From: Leptospiraceae bacterium
GTDB taxonomy: Bacteria; Spirochaetota; Leptospiria; Leptospirales; Leptospiraceae
NCBI GenBank assembly: GCA_016711485.1
Contig: JADJSX010000023.1
Span: forward strand, 248,001 to 312,000
Length of the DNA: 64,000 nt
Direction of reading: 5' to 3'
Part shown: one piece after another, positions 44,415-53,260 of the stretch
Position numbering within the stretch: position 1 is the first letter of the stretch
How the letters are laid out: each line of letters begins with the position of its first letter
Notes under the pieces: model-generated
Seen by the model: only the letters and a program-made list of their open reading frames with translations
Database searches by the model: none
Told to the model about the DNA's origin: nothing
Program-made: the position numbers and the translations under genes

Positions 44415-45667
44415 TAATCTTTCAAAAAAGGCTCATTCGAAGCAGATTCCCATATTTTTGTGAAGTCTTCTGGAATTCCTTTTTGATAAAATTTTTCTAC
44501 TAGAACATCTTGGTTTGTTAGTTTTAATGAAATAAACATATTCGTTTTAAATTTTTTAATTTGTGTAATTTTCCCTCCGTAGAGTAAAGTTTTTTCATCT
44601 GGCTCGCAATCTGGAAGTTTCAAATACATGTATACTGTGTTATTTGTAACGTCATACTTATTTTCTCTTTCGATTTCTATATTGGATACTGGTCCGTATT
44701 CGCAAAATGCTTTTGTATTTGTATTTTTATAACTGGTAGCTAAAACTCTATCGTCCAACAAAAAATAAAGTGTAGAGTCTTCAATTAGGCAACCACATTT
44801 TTGAGGTACGGAAGTAGTGTAAACTGTACGAATGAGGGGGCTATTCTGTTCAATTACTAACTCGGAAAAAATTTCTCTATTGCTATAGTTCTTTCCAGTA
44901 ATATTATTTTTAAAAATGACTTGGCTTTCTTTTCCATTGCAGTCATCTTCTGCTACTTGTCTCTGGATTTGATAGATTGTGTATGGAGCGTTTTCGAATT
45001 TTGTAATTTTAGCGCTTGCTTCCATTGAACTCGGATCAAATTCTATTTCTTCCAATCGTGAGTTTTCTAAATTATTGTACAATCTATAAAACCAACCTTC
45101 TTCTCCTAATTCACCTATCCGCTCCTCTAAGGTTTGCAAATTTTTGGAAATAGCCGCAAATCCAGAAAATATCCAACCTCTTTTTCCATTGTAAGTGGTT
45201 TCAATCCAAAAACCCGGTTGGTTTTGAATGACTATGTTTTCTTTTGACTGGTTGTTAAATTCACCAATGTAGCCAAGAGGTATAGTTGCAATTATTTTGG
45301 ATTTAGAGTCTGGCTTTTCTCTAAGAGGAAGTCCAGAATTTGTAACAACACTAAAATAATGCCTCTCTGCTTTATCGCTTAAATAAGAGTCAATAACCCA
45401 GCCTGTATTAGATCCAAATTGGATCTTCCTCCATTTTATAGTTTTTTCTCTTTCAATTGTATAGGAAGGATTTTCTGGAAATAACTCTACCTTACTTGCG
45501 TGCGGAATTGATTCTAATATTGGACTTCCAGGTTCTGGAGTCAGATGTAACAAAGTTCCTGTTAAAGAGTCAGTAAATAGATATTGAATAGGTTTCGGTT
45601 TCGCATTCTCCTTTTTGCATTGGAAAAGGCAAATGATTAATAGGGTGTATACAATCGTTTTTTTCAT
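44414..45667 (-). CDS. SH3-domain lipoprotein
   Basis: 417 residues from ATG 45667 where the signal peptide begins; lipobox CLFQC near residue 16. SH3b units at about 25-90 (PIQYLFTDSLTGTLLHLTPE ... NTGWVIDSYL) and 100-175 (NSGLPLREKPDSKSKIIATI ... KRGWIFSGFAAI), with the 'LREKPDSKS' hallmark. C-terminal 200 residues have cysteines and strand repeats. Paralogue of the 10446 and 19555 genes. First gene of a unit with the HAD-like gene. Confidence 0.75.
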   Translation of the reverse strand: MKKTIVYTLLIICLFQCKKENAKPKPIQYLFTDSLTGTLLHLTPEPGSPILESIPHASKVELFPENPSYTIEREKTIKWRKIQFGSNTGWVIDSYLSDKAERHYFSVVTNSGLPLREKPDSKSKIIATIPLGYIGEFNNQSKENIVIQNQPGFWIETTYNGKRGWIFSGFAAISKNLQTLEERIGELGEEGWFYRLYNNLENSRLEEIEFDPSSMEASAKITKFENAPYTIYQIQRQVAEDDCNGKESQVIFKNNITGKNYSNREIFSELVIEQNSPLIRTVYTTSVPQKCGCLIEDSTLYFLLDDRVLATSYKNTNTKAFCEYGPVSNIEIERENKYDVTNNTVYMYLKLPDCEPDEKTLLYGGKITQIKKFKTNMFISLKLTNQDVLVEKFYQKGIPEDFTKIWESASNEPFLKD

Positions 45668-45723
45668 ACTGGAAAAGGTTTTGTGTATGAAGAACATTTC
45701 CTTTTCCAGTTAGCAAGCTTTTT

Positions 45724-47172
45724 TTATTTTGGTTTCATCCCAATTACATCTGGACTTCCAAAATCAAAAATCCCAGCAACACAACCTGTCATAAGTGTCG
45801 CTAGAGTTGCTGCCCACATTGCCTTCCAAGCTATTGCGCTAATTTCACTACTTCTAGAAGGCACTAAATTGGACAGTCCCCCTACAAAAATTCCAATAGA
45901 TGGAATATGTGCAAACCCACACAGAACATAACTAACAATTAACATAGCTCGATCTGATATTTCGCCCGCTTGAGAAAGCTTACCCAATTTAATGTATGGA
46001 GGTATGGAAGTTTGCAAAAGTCTCTGACCAATCAATACAGAGGCTTGCCATATTTCATCAATGTCGAGGGAAACTCCTGTAAAGAAAGTAAGTGGGAAAA
46101 AAATGAGTCCAAATATATTGTCTAAGGATACAACTCTGAAAACCCTACCTATAAATGATACTACTATGTTCTCACTGGCTTGTAAAGCTGAAAGATTTGC
46201 GAAAAGCATATTAACTAATTCGACGCAGCCTAGTATCGCAATTAGCACTGCAGCTATTCCCGCTGCCATTTTAACTCCGTCAAGTGCACCCAAAATCAAT
46301 GCATCCATATAACTAGGTTTTTGTACTGTTGGGTCTTCTTTTTCTTCGGGAACTCCACCCATTGTTTCTGGAATTCCTTCTTCAGGAATAATAATTTTGG
46401 ATATTACAAAACAGGCAGGAATTGTTAGAAAAGATGCTGCCATTAAATGTCCCGTAATTGTTGGAAATGTTGGTCGAAGAAACCCAGCATACATCCCGAG
46501 AACAGTAGAGGAAATAGAACCGAAACAACTTGCCAATATTGCACAGAGTTCGCTTCTGCTCATATTCAGTAAAAATGGTTTGACTGCTACAACAGACTCA
46601 ATTCCGACAAATATGTTAGCGGCACCGGAAAGTGATTCTGCACCACTAGTCCCCATCGTTTTTTGGAAAATTTTTGCAAAAAAGTTAACTACAGGTTGAA
46701 TTGCATTTAATCTGTAGAGTAAAGTAATAATGGCGGAAAAGAAAATCACCTGCGGAAGTGAGCGAAAGGCAAAAATAAATCCTAATTGTAATCTGCTTTT
46801 TTCAAAAAAACCTGTTTTGGGGTTCACAATATAGGAATAATCTGGAACTCCGGTTTGCGGATTAATTAAATCTGTTGGATTAACCAATAATTTTTCAGGT
46901 TTAAGACTAGGAACTATAGCTTCACTGAAAAGGAACCTTGCACCTGCCTCTGATGCTTCTAAAAGAAAATTAATCGCATTTCCGAAGTGTTCAACACCTA
47001 GTCGGGTGATTGGGAAAACAAATATTAAAAAACCCATTACGAATTGAGTCCCTATTCCCCATTTAATTATATCCCAAGGTACTAATTTTCTATTTTCTGA
47101 TGTTAGCCAGGCGACTAGGCAGATTACATACATACCTACTAATGAGATAATATTTAGTTTTATATCTATCAT
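45724..47172 (-). CDS. nupC: CNT-family nucleoside transporter
   Basis: 482 residues with a concentrative nucleoside transporter core: gate and N-terminal helices 'WGIGTQFVMGFLIFVFPIT', 'VFRSLPQVIFFSAIITLLYR' type, 'ESLSGAANIFVGIESVVAVK' (highly conserved), 'YAGFLRPTFPTITGHLMAAS', and 'GVSLDIDEIWQASVLIGQRL'. CNTs import nucleosides with Na+ or H+. A 70-residue insert after the second helix (LLVNPTDLINPQTGVPDYSY) is unusual and resembles those of leptospiral and metazoan-like CNTs. AGGAAAT precedes ATG. Confidence 0.9.
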   Translation of the reverse strand: MIDIKLNIISLVGMYVICLVAWLTSENRKLVPWDIIKWGIGTQFVMGFLIFVFPITRLGVEHFGNAINFLLEASEAGARFLFSEAIVPSLKPEKLLVNPTDLINPQTGVPDYSYIVNPKTGFFEKSRLQLGFIFAFRSLPQVIFFSAIITLLYRLNAIQPVVNFFAKIFQKTMGTSGAESLSGAANIFVGIESVVAVKPFLLNMSRSELCAILASCFGSISSTVLGMYAGFLRPTFPTITGHLMAASFLTIPACFVISKIIIPEEGIPETMGGVPEEKEDPTVQKPSYMDALILGALDGVKMAAGIAAVLIAILGCVELVNMLFANLSALQASENIVVSFIGRVFRVVSLDNIFGLIFFPLTFFTGVSLDIDEIWQASVLIGQRLLQTSIPPYIKLGKLSQAGEISDRAMLIVSYVLCGFAHIPSIGIFVGGLSNLVPSRSSEISAIAWKAMWAATLATLMTGCVAGIFDFGSPDVIGMKPK

Positions 47173-47590
47173 AAGATTTCCTAATTTTGCTTCCCACGAT
47201 TAGCAATTTTACATTCTTTATTATCGTCAAGAGAATTATGTTGAATGAATATATTGGATATAAATGGTTTTTATTTTGATCCGAATATTCTAAGAATTAA
47301 AATTGTAATTCCTTGATTTAATGGAAAGTAAGGACTTTATTGTAAAACATACGCAAGAATTTGCATTTTTGGGAGCCACAATTTATTTTCTGTTTAAAAA
47401 TAGTTCTTTTTATATAATAAAAATTAAACTAACAGCAAGATTATGTGAATAATTGAATGATTTTACTGAAACAAGAGAATGAAAGTTTCAAATTCAAATA
47501 AAATCGATATATGCATTCTGAAAGCAGATTTTAATTCAGTGCAAAGCCCTGCCTGTATACATTTTTCTTATTATTAACTCACCTTCAGCC
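47173..47590. other. Intergenic DNA without a recognisable gene
   Basis: No open frame of useful length, tRNA or strong hairpin is seen. Near the right end TTATTAACTCACCTT (47571-47585) is a right-end fragment of the R2 repeat. The region separates nupC from the R1 and R2 repeats. Confidence 0.4.
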
Positions 47591-47740
47591 CAATGTCATT
47601 AAGTTAAGGATTTCTAACCACGAAGAGCACGAAGTTCACGAAGTTCACGAAGGATTTTCAATGTAATCTTCTCTTTTCTTCGTGTTCTTCGCGCCCTTCG
47701 TGGTTAATTTTTTTTCTGTTTTCTTAACTTAATGACATTG
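47591..47740. mobile_element. MITE-like repeat R1, copy 2 (intact termini)
   Basis: 150 bp bounded by perfect 17-bp inverted repeats CAATGTCATTAAGTTAA (47591-47607) and TTAACTTAATGACATTG (47724-47740). The inside contains CACGAAG repeats and is the reverse complement of copy 1 at 4823-4996 without the R3 insert. No transposase. No clear target duplication is visible. Confidence 0.7.
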
Positions 47741-47751
47741 ACCTTCTGCCA

Positions 47752-47812
47752 AGCGATCGCAGGCTATTGATTTCGCTATCGCTATTACTTCATTAGCATT
47801 TTCTAATATTAT
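47752..47812. repeat. R2 repeat, inverted partial copy
   Basis: GCAGGCTATTGATTTCGCTA...TTAGCATTTTCTAATATT is the reverse complement of the R2 core (AATATTAGAAAATGCTAATG ... CAATAGCCTGC). It abuts the full R2 copy starting at 47812. Confidence 0.45.
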
Positions 47813-48155
47813 TAACTGACCTTACGCAAAAAAGAAAAATTAGGAAAATTAAAGTTAAATTCAGAATATTAGAAAAAGCTAATGAATTAATAAATCTTGC
47901 ACTGAGTATATCGAATGTGTCAATAGCCTGCAGTAGTCCAAAGTCTTACGGAGAGCGAAAAAGCGACGGGTGGAAAGCCCACCATTATGTTTCGACCTAT
48001 TGTTGTGAAAGCAACAATGGACTTGAGCGATAGCGAAAGAGATGGAGGGAGAAAAATTGAGTTCGGGTGCCAACCTCCGTTGGACGCTCGGCTCACCCGA
48101 ACTCAATCATTTCTTTTGCGAAGAAATGATAATAGCGATAGCGTAAGGTGAGTTA
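47812..48155 (+). repeat. R2 repeat, copy A (344 bp, with insert)
   Basis: Ends are TTAACTGACCTTACGC (47812-47827) and GCGTAAGGTGAGTTA (48141-48155), inverted. Core AATATTAGAAAAAGCTAATG, then AATAAATCTTGCACTGAGT, then AATGTGTCAATAGCCTGC, matches copies B and C near 59.3-59.7 kb. After GCCCACC it carries about 85 bp not in B or C, starting with a diverged R3 (47984-48028). It is not a functional gene; codons are interrupted. Confidence 0.6.
47984..48028 (+). repeat. Diverged micro-element R3 inside R2 copy A
   Basis: ATTATGTTTCGACC...GAAAGCAACAATGGACTTGAG recalls the R3 sequence, and lies at the boundary of the extra DNA in copy A (after CCCACC). The palindrome is partly degraded. Confidence 0.35.
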
Positions 48156-48159
48156 TTAA

Positions 48160-48215
48160 ATTATATTTCATTTTCGTAATTTTCCTATTTTGCCTAACAT
48201 CAGTTATTAACTCAC
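48160..48215 (-). repeat. R2 repeat, inverted left-end fragment
   Basis: ATTTCATTTTCGTAATTTTC...GCCTAACATCAGTTATTAAC is the reverse complement of an R2 left end (GATGTTACGCAAAATNGGAAA, AAATGAAA). It directly follows copy A, so two R2 ends meet tail to head. Confidence 0.4.
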
Positions 48216-48408
48216 TAAACTACTTCGTCCCAGAGTAGGAATTATTAATCTTACTTTTTTCTTTTTACATCCATTCACTCTGTTCATCCCCAAACTGTTC
48301 GATCGCAGTTTTATATAGGAAGAGAAAAGAAAAAGGTAAGCAAAACTTGTTCTGAGTGATAGTCGAAGGGAGGAAAATAAAGCCAGACGATGCTTTGAGA
48401 GCTTCAGC

Positions 48409-48446
48409 ATTATGTTGCGACTCTTAGGACGCAACATTGAGTTTTA
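48409..48446 (+). repeat. Micro-element R3, isolated copy
   Basis: ATTATGTTGCGACTCTTAGG followed by ACGCAACATTGAGTTTTA matches the insert in R1 copy 1 (4864-4901) at 32 of 38 positions by eye. It contains the TGTTGC/GCAACA hairpin. Confidence 0.5.
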
Positions 48447-48936
48447 AGCGTAGGTCTGCCAGACTGCTCCATTAGAAATGGGGGCGGTAAAAAGCGATTT
48501 TATTGCCTTAACACGCTGCAAATGCTCCATTAAGACCTTTTTGCAATTGAAAAATTAGAAAAAGATCTACCCCGTTTTTTTGTCTATGAGTTTTTTATAT
48601 AAACTATTGCATTAAAAGCCTAGATATAATTAAGTTTATACCAACTTGACAAAGTAGCATTAGTATACCAAAAGAAACTACCCATTCGTTTTTAGAACAG
48701 CCATATTTTTGGAGTTTGGGAATACCCTATTTTTTACAAAACGGGAAATTACTTTTGGCGAAGGTATATAAGAAGGAAAAATATAACGGATTGCATATCC
48801 TTTATTTCTGAGTATTTGTAATGAAAAAGGGTTTTCTTCCAATTTTTCTATTAAACTAAAGAAAAATAGCACTTAGTTTTTATATTTATGTCTCTACCAA
48901 AAAATAAAGTACATTTCTGAAAAAAACTTAATTATA
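48447..48936. other. Intergenic region holding a ~70-bp repeat
   Basis: No gene recognised. 48679-48749 is copy 2 of the CCCATTCG...GGGAATACCC repeat (copy 1 at 34653-34723). A minus-strand frame of 64 codons at 48678-48872 falls on it and is not considered real. The remainder is A/T-rich without clear hairpins. Confidence 0.4.
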
Positions 48937-48939
48937 GAT

Positions 48940-48966
48940 TGACCTTGACCTCCCTATTTCCGATAT
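48940..48966 (+). promoter_or_regulatory. Sigma-28-like promoter of the FcpA-like gene
   Basis: TGACCTTG (48940-48947), 11-base spacer, TCCGATAT (48959-48966). The -10 matches GCCGATAA at 6 of 8 with the same N11 spacing as the flgN promoter; the -35 match is weak (4 of 8). Overlapping TTGACC motifs (48939, 48945) could serve sigma-70 but have poor spacing to an AT-rich -10. Leader is then about 60 bases. Confidence 0.35.
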
Positions 48967-49036
48967 ATTATTCAGGAAAATACATCTCTTTGTATTTCCA
49001 AAAAAATATTGAAAGAGAGACTTAAAGGTATAAACA

Positions 49037-49963
49037 ATGAAAATTATAAAAGGTATATTTATTCTTTTAGTGTTGGTTAACTTAAACCTCTTGTTCGCTC
49101 AAGCCAAAGATGCTCCTGCTCCTGCTGCAAAAGATGCTGCTGCCGGTGCTGGTGAAGGTCCTGAAGCAGGCGATACAATTAAAGGTGAGTTAGTTGCGGA
49201 TGATGATACAGATGCAGGTTTATCTGAAGACGAGAGAAAGAAAAAGAAAGAAGTTCTAAAACAAGAAGCTATTTGGAAAAACCAAGATTACACTGGTTAT
49301 AACAAAGCTTTTGAAGAATTACACAAACTTTCTAAGGCATTTGCAAACAACAAATACAGACTAGCGCTTTCTTCTTACCAATCTGGTATGAACACTATCT
49401 TAAAAATGAGAGAAAGTGTTGAGCAATACAGAAAGGAACAAGCTGAGAAGAAAAGACTCGATGAAAAATGGTACTGGCAAAAAATCGATCGTAAATCAAA
49501 TGAAGAAAGATACATTGCACGTGAAAAAATGTCTGCAAAATTAGCAGCAGTTACATATTTCACAAAAGCAATCAATCATTTAGATGATATTACTAATCCA
49601 GATCTAAGAGAGACAGATGCTTATAAAACTCTTCTTTCTTCTGTATACAGATCTTGGATCATGGCTGAATACGATACACAGAACTACCCACAGTGTATCC
49701 CTATTCTAGAACTTTACTTAGAAATCAAAGAAAATGAAAAAGAATATCCAGCTCACAAATACCTTGCAAGCTGTTACTCTTTCGAAGAAAACACTTTGAA
49801 AAAATACAAAGCTGGTTCTGATGATCAAATTCAAAAATTGAAATACAAAAAGAATGTTCATCTCTTAAGAGCAACTGAGTTAAAATATGGAAAAGGTACT
49901 GTAGAGTACAAACACATTGTTGACTTAGTAAATAAAGATGAAGTTATTTCTGTAAATCCTTAA
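49037..49963 (+). CDS. FcpA-like flagellar sheath/coiling protein
   Basis: 308 residues. Signal peptide MKIIKGIFILLVLVNLNLLFAQ, an Ala/Pro/Asp-rich linker (to about residue 65), then an all-helical body with TPR-like pairs: 'EAIWKNQDYTGYNKAFEEL', 'NKYRLALSSYQSGMNTILKM', 'RYIAREKMSAKLAAVTYFTK', 'SWIMAEYDTQNYPQCIPILE'. Length, signal, helical architecture and abundance-type codon use agree with Leptospira FcpA, which coats the periplasmic flagella and gives the hook-ended cell shape. I recall this by family features rather than by alignment. TAAAGG lies upstream and a hairpin terminator follows. Confidence 0.6.
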   Translation: MKIIKGIFILLVLVNLNLLFAQAKDAPAPAAKDAAAGAGEGPEAGDTIKGELVADDDTDAGLSEDERKKKKEVLKQEAIWKNQDYTGYNKAFEELHKLSKAFANNKYRLALSSYQSGMNTILKMRESVEQYRKEQAEKKRLDEKWYWQKIDRKSNEERYIAREKMSAKLAAVTYFTKAINHLDDITNPDLRETDAYKTLLSSVYRSWIMAEYDTQNYPQCIPILELYLEIKENEKEYPAHKYLASCYSFEENTLKKYKAGSDDQIQKLKYKKNVHLLRATELKYGKGTVEYKHIVDLVNKDEVISVNP

Positions 49964-49989
49964 TTCAAAACCACTCTTTCAATCAAAAT

Positions 49990-50020
49990 AAAACTATCCC
50001 GCAAAGGGTAGTTTTATTTT
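49990..50020 (+). terminator. Rho-independent terminator of the FcpA-like gene
   Basis: AAAACTATCCC (49990-50000) pairs with GGGTAGTTTT (50006-50015) with one bulged T and a 5-base loop, followed by a T-rich run. It separates the highly expressed gene from prmC. Confidence 0.65.
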
Positions 50021-50030
50021 ATTGAAACGT

Positions 50031-50882
50031 ATGGAAAAGGATACGATTTTATACGTTCTTACAAAATCCCAGGAATTCCTGGGTAAAAAGCAAATCACAA
50101 ACCCAAGACTAGACGCTGAATTAATTCTTTCTCAAGTTTTAAACATGGAAAGAATTAAGTTATATTCCAATTTCGACAAAAAGCTTACAGAGCCCGAAAA
50201 AGACAGTTATAGAGAAAAAATAAAAGCTCGGGGCGAGTTTAAACCGGTCGCATATATTCTAGGAAATAAAAATTTCTATAAGTCTAATTTTTTCGTAAAT
50301 GAATTCGTTCTTATTCCAAGACCTGAAACGGAAGAGTTAGTCGAATGGGTTTCCAAAGAAATATCCCCTCAAAAAAAATGGTCAGTCTTAGATTTGTGCA
50401 CTGGTAGCGGTTGCATCGGAATTAGCCTAAAGAAAGACCTTCCAGAAATAGAATTAGTATTAAGTGACATTTCGAAAGATGCCTTAGAAATTGCTAAGGA
50501 AAATGGTAAAAAATTAATTTCAGAGTTTGATATGACTTTTGTAGAGAGTGATTTATTCGATTCGTTTGGCAACGATTTGAAATTTGATTTTATTGTATCA
50601 AATCCTCCTTACATCCCTATTGAGGAAAAACCAACAATTATGTTAGACGTAATTAACTTTGAGCCTCATCTTGCCTTGTTTTTAAATGATCCGGAGAGTT
50701 TTTATTTACGTTTGCTTACAGGGGTCCTTAAACACTTAAAAGAAAATGGCGCATTTTATATGGAAACTCATCCAGATTGGATAAAAAGAATAGTTGAAAT
50801 GAGTCTAAATCTTGGATTCAAATCAAATAGTATTCGAAAAGACTTGAGCCAAAAAGAAAGATTTATAAAATTAACAAAATAA
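50031..50882 (+). CDS. prmC: Release-factor glutamine methyltransferase PrmC
   Basis: 283 residues from ATG 50031 (TTG 50022 alternative). N-terminal helical domain with 'NPRLDAELILSQVLNMERIK', then 'PVAYILGNKNFYKSNFFVN', 'LIPRPETEELVEWV' , 'VLDLCTGSGCIGISL' (SAM motif I) and the catalytic 'FIVSNPPYIP' (NPPY). It methylates the GGQ glutamine of RF1 and RF2. Downstream prx gene begins 11 bases later. Confidence 0.95.
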   Translation: MEKDTILYVLTKSQEFLGKKQITNPRLDAELILSQVLNMERIKLYSNFDKKLTEPEKDSYREKIKARGEFKPVAYILGNKNFYKSNFFVNEFVLIPRPETEELVEWVSKEISPQKKWSVLDLCTGSGCIGISLKKDLPEIELVLSDISKDALEIAKENGKKLISEFDMTFVESDLFDSFGNDLKFDFIVSNPPYIPIEEKPTIMLDVINFEPHLALFLNDPESFYLRLLTGVLKHLKENGAFYMETHPDWIKRIVEMSLNLGFKSNSIRKDLSQKERFIKLTK

Positions 50883-50893
50883 TAGGAAATAAT

Positions 50894-51337
50894 ATGAGTT
50901 TAATAAATGAGAAAGCTCCAGACTTTACACTCCCTGATTCAGAAGGACAATCTGTATCCTTATCGGATTTTCAGGGAAAAAAACTGTTAATCGTATTTTA
51001 TCCCGGCGATGAAACTATGGTATGTACCAAACAACTTTGTTCTTATAGTAGCGGGTTTGAGGAATTTCAAAAATTAGGAATTGAGATTATTGGAATTAAT
51101 ATGGATTCAGTAGAGTCGCATAAAAAGTTTAAAGAGAAATACAAACTTGCATTTCCATTACTCTCTGATTCTGCTGGCAAAGTTTGTGAAAAATACAACG
51201 CTAAGGGTCTACTCGGAGTTAAGCGCTCAACATACTTACTAGATGAAAACCAAAGTATAATATTTGAAAATGAAGTGCTTCCCGTTTTTTACAAAGATAA
51301 AAATGATATTATGGGAGAGATTCAAAAATTAGTGTGA
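50894..51337 (+). CDS. Peroxiredoxin (AhpC/TSA, Bcp-like)
   Basis: 147 residues: 'EKAPDFTLPDSEGQSVSLSD', 'LLIVFYPGDETMVCTKQLCS', 'GIEIIGINMDSVESHKKFKE', 'FPLLSDSAGKVCEKYNAKGL'. The peroxidatic Cys is in 'MVCT' and a second Cys five residues later (LCS) fits the Bcp/PrxQ atypical 2-Cys mechanism. The family usually has TPGCT; here TMVCT. It detoxifies peroxides in the cytoplasm. AGGAAAT precedes ATG. Confidence 0.88.
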   Translation: MSLINEKAPDFTLPDSEGQSVSLSDFQGKKLLIVFYPGDETMVCTKQLCSYSSGFEEFQKLGIEIIGINMDSVESHKKFKEKYKLAFPLLSDSAGKVCEKYNAKGLLGVKRSTYLLDENQSIIFENEVLPVFYKDKNDIMGEIQKLV

Positions 51338-51340
51338 ATT

Positions 51341-51748
51341 TTATTTCTCATTTGGAATGGATGCCATTTCAATATGAATCTCTTCTTTATCGTCAATATA
51401 TGCTGGTTCGAATTCAATTTCTTCTGATTCCAGCTCGTATTGTTTTCTGTTTTCGTATTTTTTCTTTTTCTTAAGTTTACGATATTCTAAAATCTTAGAT
51501 TTCTCTTCTGCTTTAATTTGTGAGATTTCGTCCTGGTTCAAATCTTTATAAATTATTTTTAAAACTTCTTCTCTTGAAAGAATTCCAGATGAGCCATCAT
51601 CTTTTTTCTTGTAAACAATTGTTAGTAAATTTTCATCCAATAAATCTACTTTTAGAATTTCTCCATCTTTTAATATGATGGTTGTATCTAAACCAAACAT
51701 TGGCTGAATAAAAAGAAATAACAGTATGAGGGTTAGTATGTTTCTCAT
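51341..51748 (-). CDS. Exported hypothetical protein
   Basis: 135 residues from ATG 51748, where MRNILTLILLFLFIQPMFG forms a signal peptide. Two further ATGs (51769, 51760) lie inside a strong promoter and should not be used. The mature part has a short beta region (TTIILKDGEILKVDLLDENL, TIVYKKKD) followed by a K/E-rich helix (LEYRKLKKKKKYENRKQYEL). The short leader suggests leaderless or near-leaderless translation. No family recognised. Confidence 0.6.
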   Translation of the reverse strand: MRNILTLILLFLFIQPMFGLDTTIILKDGEILKVDLLDENLLTIVYKKKDDGSSGILSREEVLKIIYKDLNQDEISQIKAEEKSKILEYRKLKKKKKYENRKQYELESEEIEFEPAYIDDKEEIHIEMASIPNEK

Positions 51749-51758
51749 TGCAGAGTGC

Positions 51759-51785
51759 ATTATATTCATGGTTAAATTTTGTCAA
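51759..51785 (-). promoter_or_regulatory. Strong sigma-70 promoter close to an ATG
   Basis: On the minus strand TTGACA (51785-51780), a 15-base spacer, TATAAT (51764-51759). Both hexamers are perfect; the spacing is short. Transcription would begin near 51750-51753, at most a few bases before ATG 51748, so the mRNA has essentially no leader. Confidence 0.5.
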
Positions 51786-52274
51786 TTAGCTTTTCAGAAA
51801 TTCTGGTGAAATCATCCATATAAGTTGACCATTTAGAAAATTTTCTTTTGCAATGTTAATCGCAACTGTACTGCCAGGTGAAAATAAAAAACTTCTAGAT
51901 AGTGCCTCATTCAAGATCAATCGCCCTGTAAAAAAACTAACATCTGGATTATGTCCGATAAGAAGAACTGTATCTGAATTGGTTAATTTATTTAGTATAG
52001 GAAACAAATCAGAATAGTCATTACCAGGCAATAGAATATTAGAAGGGATAGTCGTTCCCTTAAATTGAATTATTTCTGAATATATTTCTGCAGTCTCCGT
52101 TGTTCTCGCAAAGGGGCTGTAAAAAATTTGTGTGACACGCAAAGGAGATTTGTGAATAAAGTTTGCCATGCAGGCAATATCAACTTTCCCCTTTTCTGTT
52201 AATCTTCTGTCTTTATCTGATCCAGTTGGAGAGTCCTGCTCGGCTTCTCCATGTCTTCCTATAATTAATTTCAT
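51786..52274 (-). CDS. sixA: Phosphohistidine phosphatase SixA-like
   Basis: 162 residues: 'LIIGRHGEAEQDSPTGSDKD' (catalytic RHGE), 'RRLTEKGK', 'FYSPFARTTETAEIYSEII', 'VLLIGHNPDVSFFTG' (GHNP). The short histidine-phosphatase form of SixA removes phosphate from phosphohistidine on proteins such as the PTS or HPt domains. Only 11 bases from the divergent ABC gene's first upstream ATG; AAAAGGAAC is the ribosome site. Confidence 0.88.
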   Translation of the reverse strand: MKLIIGRHGEAEQDSPTGSDKDRRLTEKGKVDIACMANFIHKSPLRVTQIFYSPFARTTETAEIYSEIIQFKGTTIPSNILLPGNDYSDLFPILNKLTNSDTVLLIGHNPDVSFFTGRLILNEALSRSFLFSPGSTVAINIAKENFLNGQLIWMISPEFLKS

Positions 52275-52345
52275 AGAAGTTCCTTTTGTCTAATATCCTT
52301 TTTTTCAGTAGCCATTACTTTGTAATCAGAAAAATTTGTATTGAA

Positions 52346-53260
52346 ATGAATGAAAATCCAATCCATATAGAAGAACTTTATAAACAATATGACAATAAGG
52401 CAGTTGCACTTAAAAATTTATCTCTGTCGATTAAATCGGGAGAAATTTTTGGACTCATCGGACAAAACGGTGCTGGCAAAACAACACTTATGAAAATCCT
52501 TTTAGGTTTTTCTACTCCAACTCGCGGGCAGGTAGAAATTTACGGAAAACGAAACTCAATAGAATTTAAATCAAGAATAGGATACTTACCTGAAAAGGTT
52601 ATGATACATCCATTTCTTACCGCATTTGAATTTTTATATTTATGCGGCAAATTGTATTATCTTCCCAAAAAAAATCTAAAAGAAAAATGCAAAAGTGTTT
52701 TAGAACGAGTTGGTCTCGGAGATAAACTTTCCGTTAAAGTTGGTACATTTTCTAAAGGAATGACGCAACGACTAGGTTTGGCACAGGCAATAATTCATGA
52801 ACCAGATTTACTTTTTTTAGATGAGCCTGGATCAGGACTTGATCCACTTGGAATGATCGAATTGAGAAATATTATTTTAGAGGAACATAAATCTAGGAAT
52901 GCTACCATATTTATTAATTCTCATCGACTTTTGGAAGCAGAAAAACTTTGTTCAAGAATTGCTATCTTACATAGAGGCGAAATGGTAGCGAGTGGTTCCA
53001 TGAATGAACTTACAAAGACAAAAAACCAAATTAATGTAAAAGTAGAAACGTTATCCGATAACTTAAAAAATTATTTTGCATCAATTGGAAATAATCTTCA
53101 GATACAAGGACACGAAATCTCTTTTGATCCAAAAGACTCAATTGAATTAAAACAAGTCCCTATACAAATTATTCAAAATGGCGGAAATATTTTGAAATAC
53201 GAAATAGTAAATGAGAATTTAGAAGAGATATTTCTAAGATTAACGGGAGGGGAAAAATGA
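52346..53260 (+). CDS. ABC-2 type transporter ATP-binding protein
   Basis: 304 residues from ATG 52346; earlier ATG 52286 would add 20 residues and has no site. Walker A 'GLIGQNGAGKTTLMKILLGF', Q-loop region 'RIGYLPEKVMI', signature 'GTFSKGMTQRLGLAQAI', Walker B 'LLFLDEPGSGLDPLGMIEL', H-loop 'FINSHRL'. The C-terminal 80 residues resemble the regulatory region of exporter ATPases of the CcmA/DrrA group. Overlaps the permease gene (ATGA), so a two-gene exporter. Substrate unknown. Confidence 0.93.
   Translation: MNENPIHIEELYKQYDNKAVALKNLSLSIKSGEIFGLIGQNGAGKTTLMKILLGFSTPTRGQVEIYGKRNSIEFKSRIGYLPEKVMIHPFLTAFEFLYLCGKLYYLPKKNLKEKCKSVLERVGLGDKLSVKVGTFSKGMTQRLGLAQAIIHEPDLLFLDEPGSGLDPLGMIELRNIILEEHKSRNATIFINSHRLLEAEKLCSRIAILHRGEMVASGSMNELTKTKNQINVKVETLSDNLKNYFASIGNNLQIQGHEISFDPKDSIELKQVPIQIIQNGGNILKYEIVNENLEEIFLRLTGGEK

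Noticed and set aside
48678..48872. 64-codon minus frame
   Set aside because: It coincides with copy 2 of the ~70-bp repeat and shows no independent gene signal.
47173..49036. Possible prophage or genomic island
   Set aside because: No integrase, phage structural genes, tRNA or attachment sites; only small repeats.
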